DNA from: Diaporthe sp. PMI_573
Taxonomy: Eukaryota; Ascomycota; Sordariomycetes; Diaporthales; Diaporthaceae
Direction: 5' to 3'
Assembly: GCA_021399435.1 (NCBI GenBank)
Contig: JAJTUP010000073.1
Coordinates: 186,001-250,000 of the forward strand
DNA length: 64,000 nucleotides
The translations under genes and the position numbers were made by a program. Of this stretch, positions 43,461-53,660 are shown piece after piece; position 1 is the stretch's first letter, and the number at the start of each line of letters is the position of its first letter. The notes under the pieces are model-generated. The model saw only the letters and a list, made by a program, of their open reading frames with translations, was not told the DNA's origin and ran no database searches.

Positions 43461-43466
43461 TATAAA
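43461..43466 (+). promoter_or_regulatory. TATA box
   Basis: TATAAA within GTCTATATAAAGCC, 108 bp before the ATG at 43574, a normal distance for a fungal gene. Confidence 0.55.
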
Positions 43467-43573
43467 GCCGTAAAGTCCCAGTCCATGGTCATGTTAGGAC
43501 AAAACTCCCATTCACACCATTCTTTACTCACAGAAACCACGACGCTTCGCACATCATTTGCAACCAGTCCACA

Positions 43574-44803
43574 ATGTGCTCCGCCATGAATGCCAAAAGG
43601 GACAGAGTTGAGAACTACAGAACCTATACTGAAGCCTTGCTCCAAAGCTTCTACAAGCTCAAGCAGACGACAAGAGACCATGTCGACCTTGTGTACAGCT
43701 TGACTATGGGCCGACAAGCTCCTTCCACACTGGACTCGTACATGGGAATTTTGAGGGCTCTTGAATTCCTCGGGACCGGCATAAGTGCAACAGACCCCAA
43801 GAGCCTGCTTATAGCATTCGTGTATGAAAGAAACAAGCCGATATTTGATGTTATTCAGGATTTCAACCCCTCTAAACTGGAATGCCAGGCGACGAGGAGT
43901 ATTTGGGGATTCCACGAGCTGAAAGTCGTCACAGCGAAATGGATGCAGGGGAAGGACGAGGATCAAATGGTACGCCTGGGGCAATTTGCGATGAGCCTCT
44001 TTGACAGCGATGCCGACACAAAGCCTCGTTACGTCTCCGCCAAGGACAGACAGTTCGCAAGCAAGGCCAATCTCAAGCGGGTATGGGACCGAAGCAGGAC
44101 ACAGAACTCATACATCCGACTTGTGCGCTCGCTACGCCTGCTGGGACTCGTCGAAAAAGGGGGAGACCATCATTTATTAGGGTGGCTGATGGAGAAGACC
44201 GGCCTGAAGGTGGGCCAGGTGGTGGACCATCCTTGGGATCTATCACACCTGGAGCTCCTCGTGGCCAAGACCGTGAGGGAAGGGGTTCGGAGGTCGCCAG
44301 GCATGCAGGGAGCGACTGACACCCATGAAGGAGGCCATACACGCAACAGGGAGACACTGGAGCAGGTGGAGAAGGATGTGGAGGACGAGGACGACGAGGA
44401 AACGGAGGAAGTGGAGGAAGTGGTTCGAGCCGACTCTCCAGTACGACATGACGACCCTACAGCGTTGAGGCTGTTCCAAGCTGTCACCGAGGCTTGCGAG
44501 ACTGCCTCGAACGCGAACAACGATGTCGCAAAGGCCTATGGCGCCCTTACTTGGAAGTCTGCAGAACTGGTGGCGCACTTGGCCAAACAAGGGGGCCATA
44601 CAGGGTGTCCTACTGTTGTTCCACAGAAACGACGCCTTGAGGCACCCCGGCAAGTGGCGCACTTGGCCAAACAAGGGAACCAAGTTGGGTGTCCAACTGT
44701 TATTCCACAGAAACGACGCCTTGATACCGGGCGTCCTGCTGTTATACCACAGAAACGACGCCTTGAGCCCCCCCGGCAAGTAAGCGCTCCATGGATAAGT
44801 TAA
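43574..44803 (+). CDS. Hypothetical protein with C-terminal PQKRRL repeats
   Basis: An intact 409-aa single-exon frame with a TATA box upstream. The first 250 residues look globular and mostly helical (YTEALLQSFYKLKQTTRDHV, then YIRLVRSLRLLGLVEKGGDH), including a possible winged-helix-like stretch at about 180-215. An acidic segment follows (EKDVEDEDDEETEEVEEVV, about 274-292). The C terminus holds three repeats ending in PQKRRLE/D, two of them preceded by VAHLAKQG and GCPTV. The KRRL words resemble nuclear localisation signals. I do not recognise the family. The repeats suggest recent tandem duplication. It is the best-preserved unknown gene of the window. Confidence 0.68.
   Translation: MCSAMNAKRDRVENYRTYTEALLQSFYKLKQTTRDHVDLVYSLTMGRQAPSTLDSYMGILRALEFLGTGISATDPKSLLIAFVYERNKPIFDVIQDFNPSKLECQATRSIWGFHELKVVTAKWMQGKDEDQMVRLGQFAMSLFDSDADTKPRYVSAKDRQFASKANLKRVWDRSRTQNSYIRLVRSLRLLGLVEKGGDHHLLGWLMEKTGLKVGQVVDHPWDLSHLELLVAKTVREGVRRSPGMQGATDTHEGGHTRNRETLEQVEKDVEDEDDEETEEVEEVVRADSPVRHDDPTALRLFQAVTEACETASNANNDVAKAYGALTWKSAELVAHLAKQGGHTGCPTVVPQKRRLEAPRQVAHLAKQGNQVGCPTVIPQKRRLDTGRPAVIPQKRRLEPPRQVSAPWIS
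44570..44780 (+). repeat. Tandem repeat in the 3' end of the coding region
   Basis: Two copies of about 84 bp (starting GTGGCGCACTTGGCCAAACA) and a third partial copy of about 48 bp; every unit contains CCACAGAAACGACGCCTTGA. All are in frame. Confidence 0.85.
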
Positions 44804-45020
44804 TAAACTTCAGTGTTGGACTTTGACTCGCTGCCATATACATGTAGTTAGCAGAAGCAATATACACGTTGGCACAAGTAATTTCGAAGGATTCTATCTA
44901 ACTTGTGGACGAAAATGAGGACATCGAGATCTGTCCAGCAACGGCGGTGGAGATTGATAAGGCGCGAACGGAGCGGTGGATCGATGCAGGTCGTAAACGC
45001 GAGAATCTACTCATTCATTC

Positions 45021-46187
45021 TTAGAGCGGTCGCACCAATACAATAGCTAAGATTAACCTGGGCTTCACGACCGTGACGACCTTCGTGCCGTGGCTCGCCA
45101 CCGCCAACTCGATAGGCGTTGGGAGCGTCGTCCGCCTCTTCCTGCAAATCAGATTCGACTTTCCATGATCACCAACCTGGTCCCGTTGATAGCCAAGGTC
45201 CCCATTTACCGTAGACCCGTCCACGAGCATCTCGGCCACGACCACGTCGGGCTTTTTCATCTCGTGGATGTCGGCGTCGTTGACTTGGGGACGTCGATGA
45301 CGATATAGTCCGCCGACCTGATCTTGGTATAGAAACGTGCAGTTGATAACGCTCCCGAGCCCAAGCATGGCCTTCATCGAGTCGATACTCACCAAGCTGG
45401 TGAAGGAGGTCAAGATGTTCGAGTTCGAGTTCGAGGGGCACATGTCGTAATGATGCCTCAGGGCATGAAGGTCAATCTTGGGTGGAAGAGCCGCCACCTT
45501 ACCATGATACTCGGTGATCAAATCGTATGGCATGAAAACGCGGATCCGGCGTGTGTCTGGGTCGATGGATAGGATTCTTGCATCGAAGGAGTAGTGAATA
45601 TGAGCAGCAAGAAGGAGTCCATTGGACATATGCCAGGTCTGCATCCATGCGTCTCTGAGTACGCCAATGTCGTCGAGAGCAGCAACCCCTTGGTTCTTGT
45701 CAGGATACACGTTCCAGTGTACCTGGGGAACGATGTGAGCAGCCTGAACACCTGGGCCAATACAGTCCCCAGCCCACCAAGCGCTGCCTTTGCCAGTAAC
45801 GGCACATCGCGAATTCCCTGCACTGATGACGTTCTGTCGGAACTCGCTTATTGTTTGTGCTGCCTCCTCCTTAGGTATGATTGTTTCTGGAAACCCATCA
45901 TCATCTCCTATTTCCTCGCTACCCTTAGTCGGCGAGGCGCTTCGGCTGGGAGATGAAGAGGCAGTACGCAGGCGCTTTTTCCCTCGAATGGGTACAGTCT
46001 TGATGAAAGGATCATCATAAGCCTTCCCTATCGGTAGATAACGGGGGTCATTTCGTCGCGGTGGTCGCCCTTGTAGACAGATACAGTTACCTAGAGGGAA
46101 GGTCAGTAACAAACATCTACCCGCCACAGCAAAATTTCTAGGCCAGACATACTTTCTGTGGAATGATTTCTCCGTGTGTCCTGGCAA
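45021..46187 (-). CDS. Fungal HNH nuclease-domain protein, N terminus unresolved
   Basis: An open frame of 388 codons. The N-terminal 60 residues lack an ATG and include sequence adjoining a hAT relic. A Ser/Lys-rich linker with KKRLRTASSSPSRSASPTKG follows. The domain at about residues 115-260 reads SRCAVTG, then GVQAAHIVPQVHWNVY, WHMSNGLLLAAHIHYSFDAR, and IDLHALRHHYDMC. The AHIVP His and the N...H pair are the HNH_2-type active site seen in many fungal proteins of unknown role. Nuclease activity is inferred from the motif alone. The last 100 residues are of poorer composition and may be non-native. It might be expressed from a start within or upstream of the hAT relic, or be 5'-truncated. 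Confidence 0.6.
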   Translation of the reverse strand: MPGHTEKSFHRKYVWPRNFAVAGRCLLLTFPLGNCICLQGRPPRRNDPRYLPIGKAYDDPFIKTVPIRGKKRLRTASSSPSRSASPTKGSEEIGDDDGFPETIIPKEEAAQTISEFRQNVISAGNSRCAVTGKGSAWWAGDCIGPGVQAAHIVPQVHWNVYPDKNQGVAALDDIGVLRDAWMQTWHMSNGLLLAAHIHYSFDARILSIDPDTRRIRVFMPYDLITEYHGKVAALPPKIDLHALRHHYDMCPSNSNSNILTSFTSLVSIDSMKAMLGLGSVINCTFLYQDQVGGLYRHRRPQVNDADIHEMKKPDVVVAEMLVDGSTVNGDLGYQRDQVGDHGKSNLICRKRRTTLPTPIELAVASHGTKVVTVVKPRLILAIVLVRPL

Positions 46188-46990
46188 CTTGGATCATGAG
46201 ATGGTTATCTCCGGAATGAGCTCCCCACACACGGCGCAGGGCAAGAAGTCGTGATTGGACTTGATAGGAGGCGTCGAGATAGTGAGCGTGGAGGCCAAGG
46301 AAAGCGTACCGGTTTGGAGAAGTCCACATGTCAAAGCTAAAGCTAATCCTTGTGACTGCCTTCTCCAATTGACTCGATATTGCTCCCTTCTTTACCTCGA
46401 ATAATTTCCGCATGGTATCACGCACCGACTGCCGGCTCCACGGCACCTCTTTTGCCAATGACGCATCGTGTAAGTCGAGCATTCGTCGCAAGTACGGATT
46501 CGACGGCGCCGTGAAAGGAAGATTGGCAGTGACGATCCAGCCGACCGTCAGCTCCTTCGCTTTATTAACATTGGATCTCGCAGTAGGAAGCTCCAGGCAG
46601 CGCCGTTTCGAAGGGGGGCGAATGTCAGCGCGAGACGAATCTTCGTCTGCATTGCCGTCCGCCTCAGTGATCATATGGGACCTATATCCAGTAAGACGCC
46701 GAAAGGAATAAATGCCGGGCTCATACGGATGCCATATACCTTCGGAGATGCTCAATTGGCGACGTGGTGTTTGTCGCGACGAACAACGAGCTCTTCCCGC
46801 GTTCATCACGTTTCGAGCAAAGCCAGTAGGTCTGCAACGTCCGCAAATCAGGGCTGACTTCCGTGAGGAAGAATCCATGGGCTTGAATTCAGCTCCGCCG
46901 GCCTTTGCGATTCTTGTTGGCAATATACCCCTCTGGTATATACCTCTTGCAGCCGATCTGGATCGTTGGGAGGTCAGCAAGAGTCGTTCT
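46170..46990 (-). pseudogene. hAT transposase remnant
   Basis: Minus-strand pieces in more than one frame: a BED-type region LQTYWLCSKRDERGKSSLFV and SPIEHLRRYM (about 46850-46735), in which the second Cys is replaced; then KELTVGWIVTANLPFTAPSN, YLRRMLDLHD, RISFSFDMWTSPNRYAFLGL, and RRVWGAHSGDN at about 46205. The homology ends at the HSGDN motif, where the HNH gene frame begins. The catalytic rest and the dimerisation domain are missing. This is a different hAT lineage from copies A and B. Confidence 0.72.
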
Positions 46991-47233
46991 CCCAGGTTCA
47001 GCCTTGATGGACGCAGCATCAAGCACGGGGAGCACAACCGCATGGAGCGCCGCATGGAGCTCGGGACCGCACTACAGGCCAACCTGGGCCCGTTCCGGTA
47101 CTGGATCCAGGAGACTAAGCGCGAGAAGATCCCGCTCGAGGAGGTCCGCGAGGCCCTCGCCACCCTCCAGCGCGGCCAGCTGCCCGAGCTCCTGCGCCGC
47201 TTCTCGACTGCTGCGCGGGCATTCCCTAACTAG
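46970..47233 (+). pseudogene. C-terminal fragment of an unidentified protein
   Basis: A GC-rich plus-strand frame ending at 47233 reads FSLDGRSIKHGEHNRMERRM, ELGTALQANLGPFRYWIQET, then KIPLEEVREALATLQRGQLP. It is strongly helical and coding-like, unlike the region before it where the hAT relic runs on the other strand. I do not recognise it. Probably the tail of a host gene cut by the hAT insertion. Confidence 0.4.
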
Positions 47234-48016
47234 AGAGGGACAAGAGGGGTTCGTGACGGATGGATGGCTCTCGTCCGGTTTAGCCAGGCGTATGGCTGAA
47301 TGGAGCCGTGTTTGTGGTGGATTTGAGTGTCGGATGGCTGTGTAAAAGTCGTGGACTTGTGATGAGAATGGGATTGAAGTGGACGGGGGAAACGGCCGTC
47401 TTTGAGGTCTTCGGGAGGGGACCAGTACGGACGACAGACAGAGGGTCGGACGATACATCGATCAACGCCAGCGCCTCGATTCTCATTCCTCATCCCCTGA
47501 GCTGCAACCATGGCTCCTTGTACGAAACTGGCGGTAGTCAAAAAACTCCCATTCTATCAGCGGCGAATCATCGATCACACCACGGCTACATCGATTCTCT
47601 GGGGCGCAAGCCCTCTTCTTGTGTCATTATTGTCATACCTAGGTGCGACTGGCCGTCCGGGTGGCCCGCCCCAGCGTTTAATCGGACGCGTGCACCGCTC
47701 TTTCTATCTCAGCATACACCAACGAACCCAGGCAACAGACAAGTGGAGTCAATGGCGAATGGTCGGATGTTTTAGGGCGTTCAGGTCTGGCTTGGGAATC
47801 ACTTTGGTTGCGAGGGGGCGTTTTTATGTGTTGATAGGCCTGCGGGAGAGATTCGTTGATTAAATGCGATACTTTTTGGTCATATTGGGAGTGCTCCGTC
47901 CCTTGTGTCTGGCACTCTTGTATGGATCTAACTCATGCAGATTCTGGGGTTATCTTCTCACAGTGTGTCTGCTGACGTATGTGGAGTGGTCATTTTTAGT
48001 CTAGGAAGACGCCCAG
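47234..48016. other. No supported gene
   Basis: Overlapping short frames on both strands (for example 47308-47775 and 47510-47863) without motifs. Confidence 0.35.
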
Positions 48017-48455
48017 TCAGCGTAATGCCGGTAGTATTCGGGTCCCCCGTTTCGTCTCCTTTGGGTCCTCGATCGGGACGGGCTGCACAGCGAAGCCTTC
48101 CCGTACCTCCACCGGCGGGTTATTATCCCGCTTTGATTTGGTGATATGTAGAAGCTCGCACTTCTCTGGGGCAAAGAAGACCTTGTTCTCGTCTCCCCAT
48201 TGAAGGATTAGCCGGGCATCCTCTGCCAGTAGGTCTGCGTTTTCCTCCAGGGTGCGACATTGTCTCGTCACAGAGAGATCATCCGCGTACCCAAACGCCA
48301 GCCCTGGGCGTAGGAGCAGCAGCTCCGCGAGGTAGAGCAAGTAGATGATTGGCGACCACGGTGAGCCCTGGGGCGTGCCACAGTCGACTTCCATAGGGCT
48401 AGTTACCACTCCGTCCAGTCGCACCTGTACCCTCCGGTCCGTGAGAAAGCTATCG
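48017..48455 (-). pseudogene. LINE (Tad-like) reverse transcriptase fragment
   Basis: The minus strand reads IDSFLTDRRVQVRLDGVVTS, VDCGTPQGSPWSPIIYLLYL and LAFGYADDLSVTRQCRTLEE, the CGTPQGSP and YADD blocks of a non-LTR reverse transcriptase. It is followed by ILQWGDENKVFFAPEKCELL and, further on, ALR-stop-LGVFLD, where functional copies have Trp in place of the stop. Frameshifts or stops follow near 48040. Only about 140 residues survive; endonuclease and RNase H are absent. Confidence 0.85.
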
Positions 48456-48510
48456 ATAAGAAGAAGATGTGAGGCAGGCTGACAAGTCCTACCAGTATCA
48501 AGTGCAAGGC

Positions 48511-49020
48511 TCAGACGAGATACTGCCAGATCCGGTGATAGAGGTAATATGGTCTCACCCTAAGACGCGCGATCAGGTGGTACACTTTGCAGGAGTTGGG
48601 GCGAAGGGTCAGGGCATGCTGGACCATATACAGTTGCGATGGCCACCGTGTGTCATTATCACGTACGACTTTCAACGGCTTCTGGCCAAGGGGGGAGAGA
48701 TCGGCGTTGTTCATTGTCGTACACTGATAGAACGTAGATCCCCGGATGGCTTGCCTGAGGCTCTTGTCTGCCTCTTCAGCCTTTGTAGATTCCCGCTGGA
48801 TACGGGATAAGCAGTACCAAGCCAGTCTTACAAAAACTTGTACTTTCTTGGAAACTGACGCATCATAAAACGCCACCGCTCGAAAAAGTGTTTCTGCCGT
48901 GTCAACTTCACCGAGACGATATGCAAAAGCAGCGGCCTCGAGCTCGTCAGGCCGGGGGCCACCATTGCACTCGTTGCAACTAGGTCGGTCGGGCGGCACT
49001 TCTCTGGTCGGAGAGGACAA
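48511..49020 (-). pseudogene. hAT fragment fused to an unidentified coding remnant
   Basis: From 49020 the frame first reads a helical unknown segment (ELEAAAFAYRLGEVDTAETL, then LAWYCLSRIQRESTKAEEAD). At about 48690 it switches to hAT sequence: GQKPLKVVRDNDTRWPSQLY, closely like KPLQVIRDNDTRWLSQLYMI of copy B. The hAT homology fades after about 30 residues. I do not recognise the first part. Confidence 0.5.
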
Positions 49021-49844
49021 GTCAACATCGAGGCTGAGTTCGTCAGAGCACTCAAAATTTGAGTAAGTGATGCTGTCAAATAGAGAAGACAGACCCCTGT
49101 AACACTTGTATTCTCTCGACTGTCAGAAGCCTGTGGATGAGCAAAAGATCTGATATTCTGGCCGCGGCGCGGAAGGATCAAGCAAGGCCATTGGAGGATG
49201 CTGTTTTGGATGATGTGATGGAATCGATATTCGAATGCCTCGAGGCTGAGGCCACACGCAGGGGTAGCCTAATGCCAGCTTCGCATCACCTTCCAGGCTC
49301 TCGTCGAGTTAGTTAAGGACGGGATCAAGAACAAAAGATTAAGCATAGCTCCATCTCATAATATGCTGTGTCGCGACTGGGCAAAACGAGCCGGTCAATC
49401 AGTTAGTTCGCCGGATGCTTACTCATTGACAGTTGCCATGGGCAACAATCCTATGTGTGGCAAGCTTCGTACACAGATAATTGATCAGATATGGCATTGT
49501 CTCGGCTCCCCATTGGCTATGGCAGGGGCTATAAAGCTGGGTGGGCCGACGTTGACTGCTCGTATATTCTCCCGTGACATGTGTCTCAACAGTGACTGTA
49601 ATTGAATGAATATTCCAGCACAGACCGACACTGTGCAAGGATGAAAGTGACTTACTCTCATTGCGCAACAGGAAGGCACCCAAGAAATGCATCCGCATTA
49701 CTTGTGTTGAAGGTAGCCCTAGAAATTCAGATCCCCTGCAGCCTGACTGTTACTCGTGACTTCGTTCACAACGGCTGTCGTCCTATCACAGCGACCAAAC
49801 AACGACCTCAATTCACCGTTCCCCCACCCAGTTCAGCCTGCGCC
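49021..49844. other. No supported gene
   Basis: About 800 bp with only short frames; the bases before 49845 may include the leader of the following transposase gene. Confidence 0.35.
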
Positions 49845-51111
49845 ATGCCACCCAAAAAGCCAAAATTCGATTGCGACATCGAGCCTTACTTCCAGTTCCA
49901 CAACAGGATCGCGTCGTTTCTCGAGTGGAACCTCGACTGGGAGGTCAGCGAAGACAAGCCGACGCCAGAGCGCCTCGCCGATATGGAGAATATTTGTGCG
50001 GAGGTTTCGCTGCTTTTTTGAGGGCGGGGAAATGCAGCCCCGCGTTGCGGATAGCTTGAACAAGCTCGTACAGGTCTTGGTCAGGGAGAGCTTTGTTAGC
50101 AAAGCATCTAAGGATGCATTGGACCGTCAAGCCGCCGTCGCAGTCTTTACCTCCGGCAAACCCTATTCCCTCTATGAAGAGCCTGAGACACTGAAACTAT
50201 TCCAAATGCTAAATTCGGCATATAAACCTCCAGATCGCAATCGAATTGCCTCATTCCTCGACCCTGTCTACCTGGACCATCAGCAACGTGTCAAGGCTCT
50301 TCTGGACGAGGCCCCGCATCTCAACGTCATATTCGATGCCTCCGATGATATCTCAAGCAACCGAATTATCAATATATCCATTGAGATTCCTAGTTCAGTT
50401 GCATTTTACCGGACGACAATCGATACCAAAGATCATGATCACACGGCATTGACGACCTTGAGCCTTATCAAGCCATCTCTTCTTGAAATATTCGGACACG
50501 ATTTCTCGCGGCTGAATGCTATCTGTACAGATACATGTAGCACAATGAGAAAGCTTCATCGAGAAATGAAGGCGCTGCCAGAGTTCAGCCACTGCCTTTA
50601 TATCTTGTGCGATTCTCACGGACTTCAATTGCTTATCAAGGACATTGTGGAGTCGAAGCGGTGGATGCCAATTCTTGGGAAGGCTACTTTTCTCATTGCC
50701 TTCTTTAAGAAAGCCAAATTGCAGTTGTCAAGGCTTCGCATTCATCAGCAGGAATGCTACGGGCAGCGCAAGGCGTTCATTACTGCTGCAATCACACGCT
50801 GGGGAACACAACTTGCTGCTATTAAGTCTGTGTTTGACAACAAAGACGCCCTTCGAGCTTTCGCACGCGATCCAGTTATTCTCAACGGAATGAAGCAGGT
50901 AATTGTCAAAGAGGAGGAACAAGTGGAAGTAGCAAGTCTGGGAGTTTTGGCGAAGAAACGAGCACGGAGCCGTTGCACGGGGGTATGGACCTCTTGTACC
51001 CGCACAGCCAATTTTGGTGTGATCGGTACCTCATCCCCGACGAATACCAATGACACCAGACTGTATGTGCGTATATCATTCCACCGACGCCGTTTCGTAG
51101 TCACCAAATAG
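49845..51111 (+). pseudogene. hAT-like transposase (DUF659 type), frameshifted and 3'-truncated
   Basis: Starts MPPKKPKFDCDIEPYFQF at 49845. After ENICAEVSLLF the frame breaks in a run of six T (50014-50019). With one T fewer it continues EGGEMQPRVADSLNKLVQVL. The main part shows RIASFLDPVYLDHQQRVKAL, NVIFDASDDISSNRIINISI and LYILCDSHGLQLLIKDIVES, the DUF659/RNase H-like core, then ITAAITRWGTQLAAI. The hAT dimerisation domain expected at the C terminus is missing: after AKKRAR the frame runs through 50 unrelated residues. The damage is light, so it is a fairly young copy. Confidence 0.75.
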
Positions 51112-52237
51112 TACTTGGAAGCACGTGATAAATGACGCGTCATAAACCTCGGGTTTATGACCGTCATTTACCTAACGTTAGGGGTTTTGGTAATTTACCT
51201 CCTGGTAATTTACCTCGAGGCATCCCTACAATCGACCTCTCGAGCGACGGGCTGAGCGATTGACTTCTCGGGCGACGAGCCGAGCAATCGACTTAGAAGT
51301 CGACTTCGTCGCTAAATAAGCGTAATTGGGGCTAGTTGAGGGTGTTTTGCAATAGTTGGGCAATTGGTCGATTGGCAAATCGACGTAATTAGGTCGAATA
51401 GAGCGTATATAGTGCCCTCGAGCGTGTGGGAATAGCTTCATGGTGCACCATGAGAAGCGATGTAGTTACATTATTTATCTGTATGGCGAATAGGTGTGAA
51501 CTTAAAATTGGCGCACATAGGGAAGCGTGATTAGTCATTCGAGGGCGTGCAGCCTCCAAATTTGGGCGTGCGAATCTCCGATCTCTTCATAATTGAAGCC
51601 ACATATGGGACGTGTGCCTCAATGTTAAAGAACAACAAGCCCTGAACAATTCTGGAAACGCGCATATCCAGCGAGGAGCTTTTAGAGACCCACCGAATCG
51701 GCTCAAAGATTGTGTAGGAAACGTAAATTCAGCGAAGTAGCAGGGGCAAGTGATGTTGAGGAACCTGTGTAGGTTGAGAATGATATAGCTGCACGATTCT
51801 AAAGAAGTGAATAGAGATTTTCATCGGGGATGTATGAATATAAATATTCGGAACCTACTTAGGTGATAAATAGACTGCAAATATAAATCCAGAGTTTTGC
51901 TCCTTATAAGTTTTTAATAATATACTAACGTGGTTCATCACATAGTGGTTTTTATCAGATAGTGGCGGATTTTTAGCAAGTCTACCAACTTTAGCCAACC
52001 CCAGCACCCACCCAGGGCGAAAAGATCAATACAAGCTGGCGCGTATTGGTGCCAAATGCTTCTAATTGCTTATTTTCAATTGAGTTTATTAGTTTAGAGG
52101 GGTTGGTGTGGCTGCAGGCCGGTTTTAAATATTAAACTTTTGGTGGAAGGGTCTGTTTTTGGTGCAGATCGCGTCCCAGTTTTTCGCGTCAATCTCGCAT
52201 CATTCCACCTACTTACTCTGTTAACTCCTGTATTTAG
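51112..52237. other. Non-coding; small inverted and direct repeats
   Basis: Contains a palindrome around 51130-51165 (AAATGACGCGTCATAAACC and its near complement), the repeat GGTAATTTACCTC twice at 51190-51218, and TAACGTGGTTCATCAC at 51926, which resembles the ends of the hairpin at 31568. No gene. Confidence 0.5.
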
Positions 52238-53100
52238 ATAAGGCTGCAGTCGAAGTAGCTAAAAGACTCGATGGGCTCCCACTTGCACTTTCAACCGCTG
52301 GCGCTTATTTGTGTGAGGTCCCGACGACCTGGACGAAGTACCTCGAGCTTTACCAGGAATCGTGGGTACGGTTACAGCAGGCGACCCCACAGCTTCCGGC
52401 ATACGAGTATGCTATGTACTCAACCTGGAACATCTCATTTACGCACATTGAAGAACAAGACTCCACGGCCGCCAAACTGCTTACATTATGGGTGTATTTC
52501 GATAAGGACGATCTATGGTACGAGCTGTTACACCAAAGAAACCCTGACATCCCGGAATGGCTGCAAGATGTTACTGAGGACCAAATCACTTTTGAGCAGT
52601 CTATGCGAGTGCTCTGCCAGCACGGATTGGTAGATGCTGATCCAGCAACACGAGAATGCGGAACGCAATCGCTCGGGTACAGCGTGCATGGGTGTGTGCA
52701 TTCGTGGATACAACACGTACTCAATCCCCTACCCAACCTACAACTGGCGAGAACAGCTATACTATGTATAGCTAAGCACGTACCTGACAAGACAGAACCC
52801 GAGTTCTGGTGGGTGCAACGACGTCTGCTCCAACATACAGATCATAGTCTACGACTGGTTGAAAACAAGGATAATATGGAGGATGAAGCATGGATTTTTG
52901 AGAGTTTGGCCAATCTCTACTACGACCAAGGCCGCTTAGGCGAGGCGGAGGCCATGTACCAACGGGCGCTCCAAGGGTACGAGAAAGCCCTAGGAGATAA
53001 TTCGGTGAAAACATATCCTCCTGCGCTGAATACCCTAGAGAACATCGGGAACCTATCATGCTTTTTATGTGCTTGTGGGCATACAGTACAGTACAAGTAG
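52238..53100 (+). pseudogene. NLR (NB-ARC/STAND) fragment with the first TPR
   Basis: The frame starts directly after a TTAACTCC...TTTAG acceptor-like sequence and reads AAVEVAKRLDGLPLALSTAG, the GLPL motif of NB-ARC domains. It continues through a winged-helix region (WLQDVTEDQITFEQSMRVLC, then YSVHGCVHSWIQHVL, an MHD-like position) to one TPR unit (NLYYDQGRLGEAEAMYQRAL). It then ends in unrelated residues at 53100. The upstream P-loop and Walker B parts are not in the preceding sequence. Fungal proteins of this kind act in self/non-self recognition. Truncated at both sides, so not functional. Confidence 0.65.
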
Positions 53101-53660
53101 ATAATGTATGAGAAGTAATTGTATACAGTCAAGAGCATAAGTAGCTTCCGCTTTTGCAACATTTGTCGGATTTCTAAAAGTGTCCCACCTAGTGCCATTT
53201 TGCTTGATTTACACACTGTACACACCAACGACCAAGGTTGAGTGACTTAGAGTTGTATTTTATGATCAACGATTAGCATTGCCCCGCAGTTGTAAACGCG
53301 TACCTCGTTAAAGGTAACCCGGCAAATCACTCGCACTGTAGCTGCGGGACAAATATCATTGGCCAGGGGTGCTGTACTTGCTCACGCCTTAGAGTACACG
53401 CAAAAGTTGGTCATCACCGGTACTTTTGCTTGTAAGTCGGCTTCCGTCTTAGACATTTCTGAAAGACTGGGACCTTGCTAAGTAGATCGATGTAACTCTA
53501 AGTCTTCTCTAAAGTCGGACAAATGAGCTGTCGAGTTCTGAGAGGAAGGGATATATGCTCAAAACTGTAGTAGATTAAATATAAGACAAAGAAAATTGAA
53601 ACTAGCTACATTGTCCTGTTCAACCGGTTGGACGATGGGTGATGCCCCTGACATATACTA
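53101..53660. other. Intergenic, no gene
   Basis: AT-rich sequence between the NLR fragment and the SAP gene's 3' end. Nothing recognised. Confidence 0.4.
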
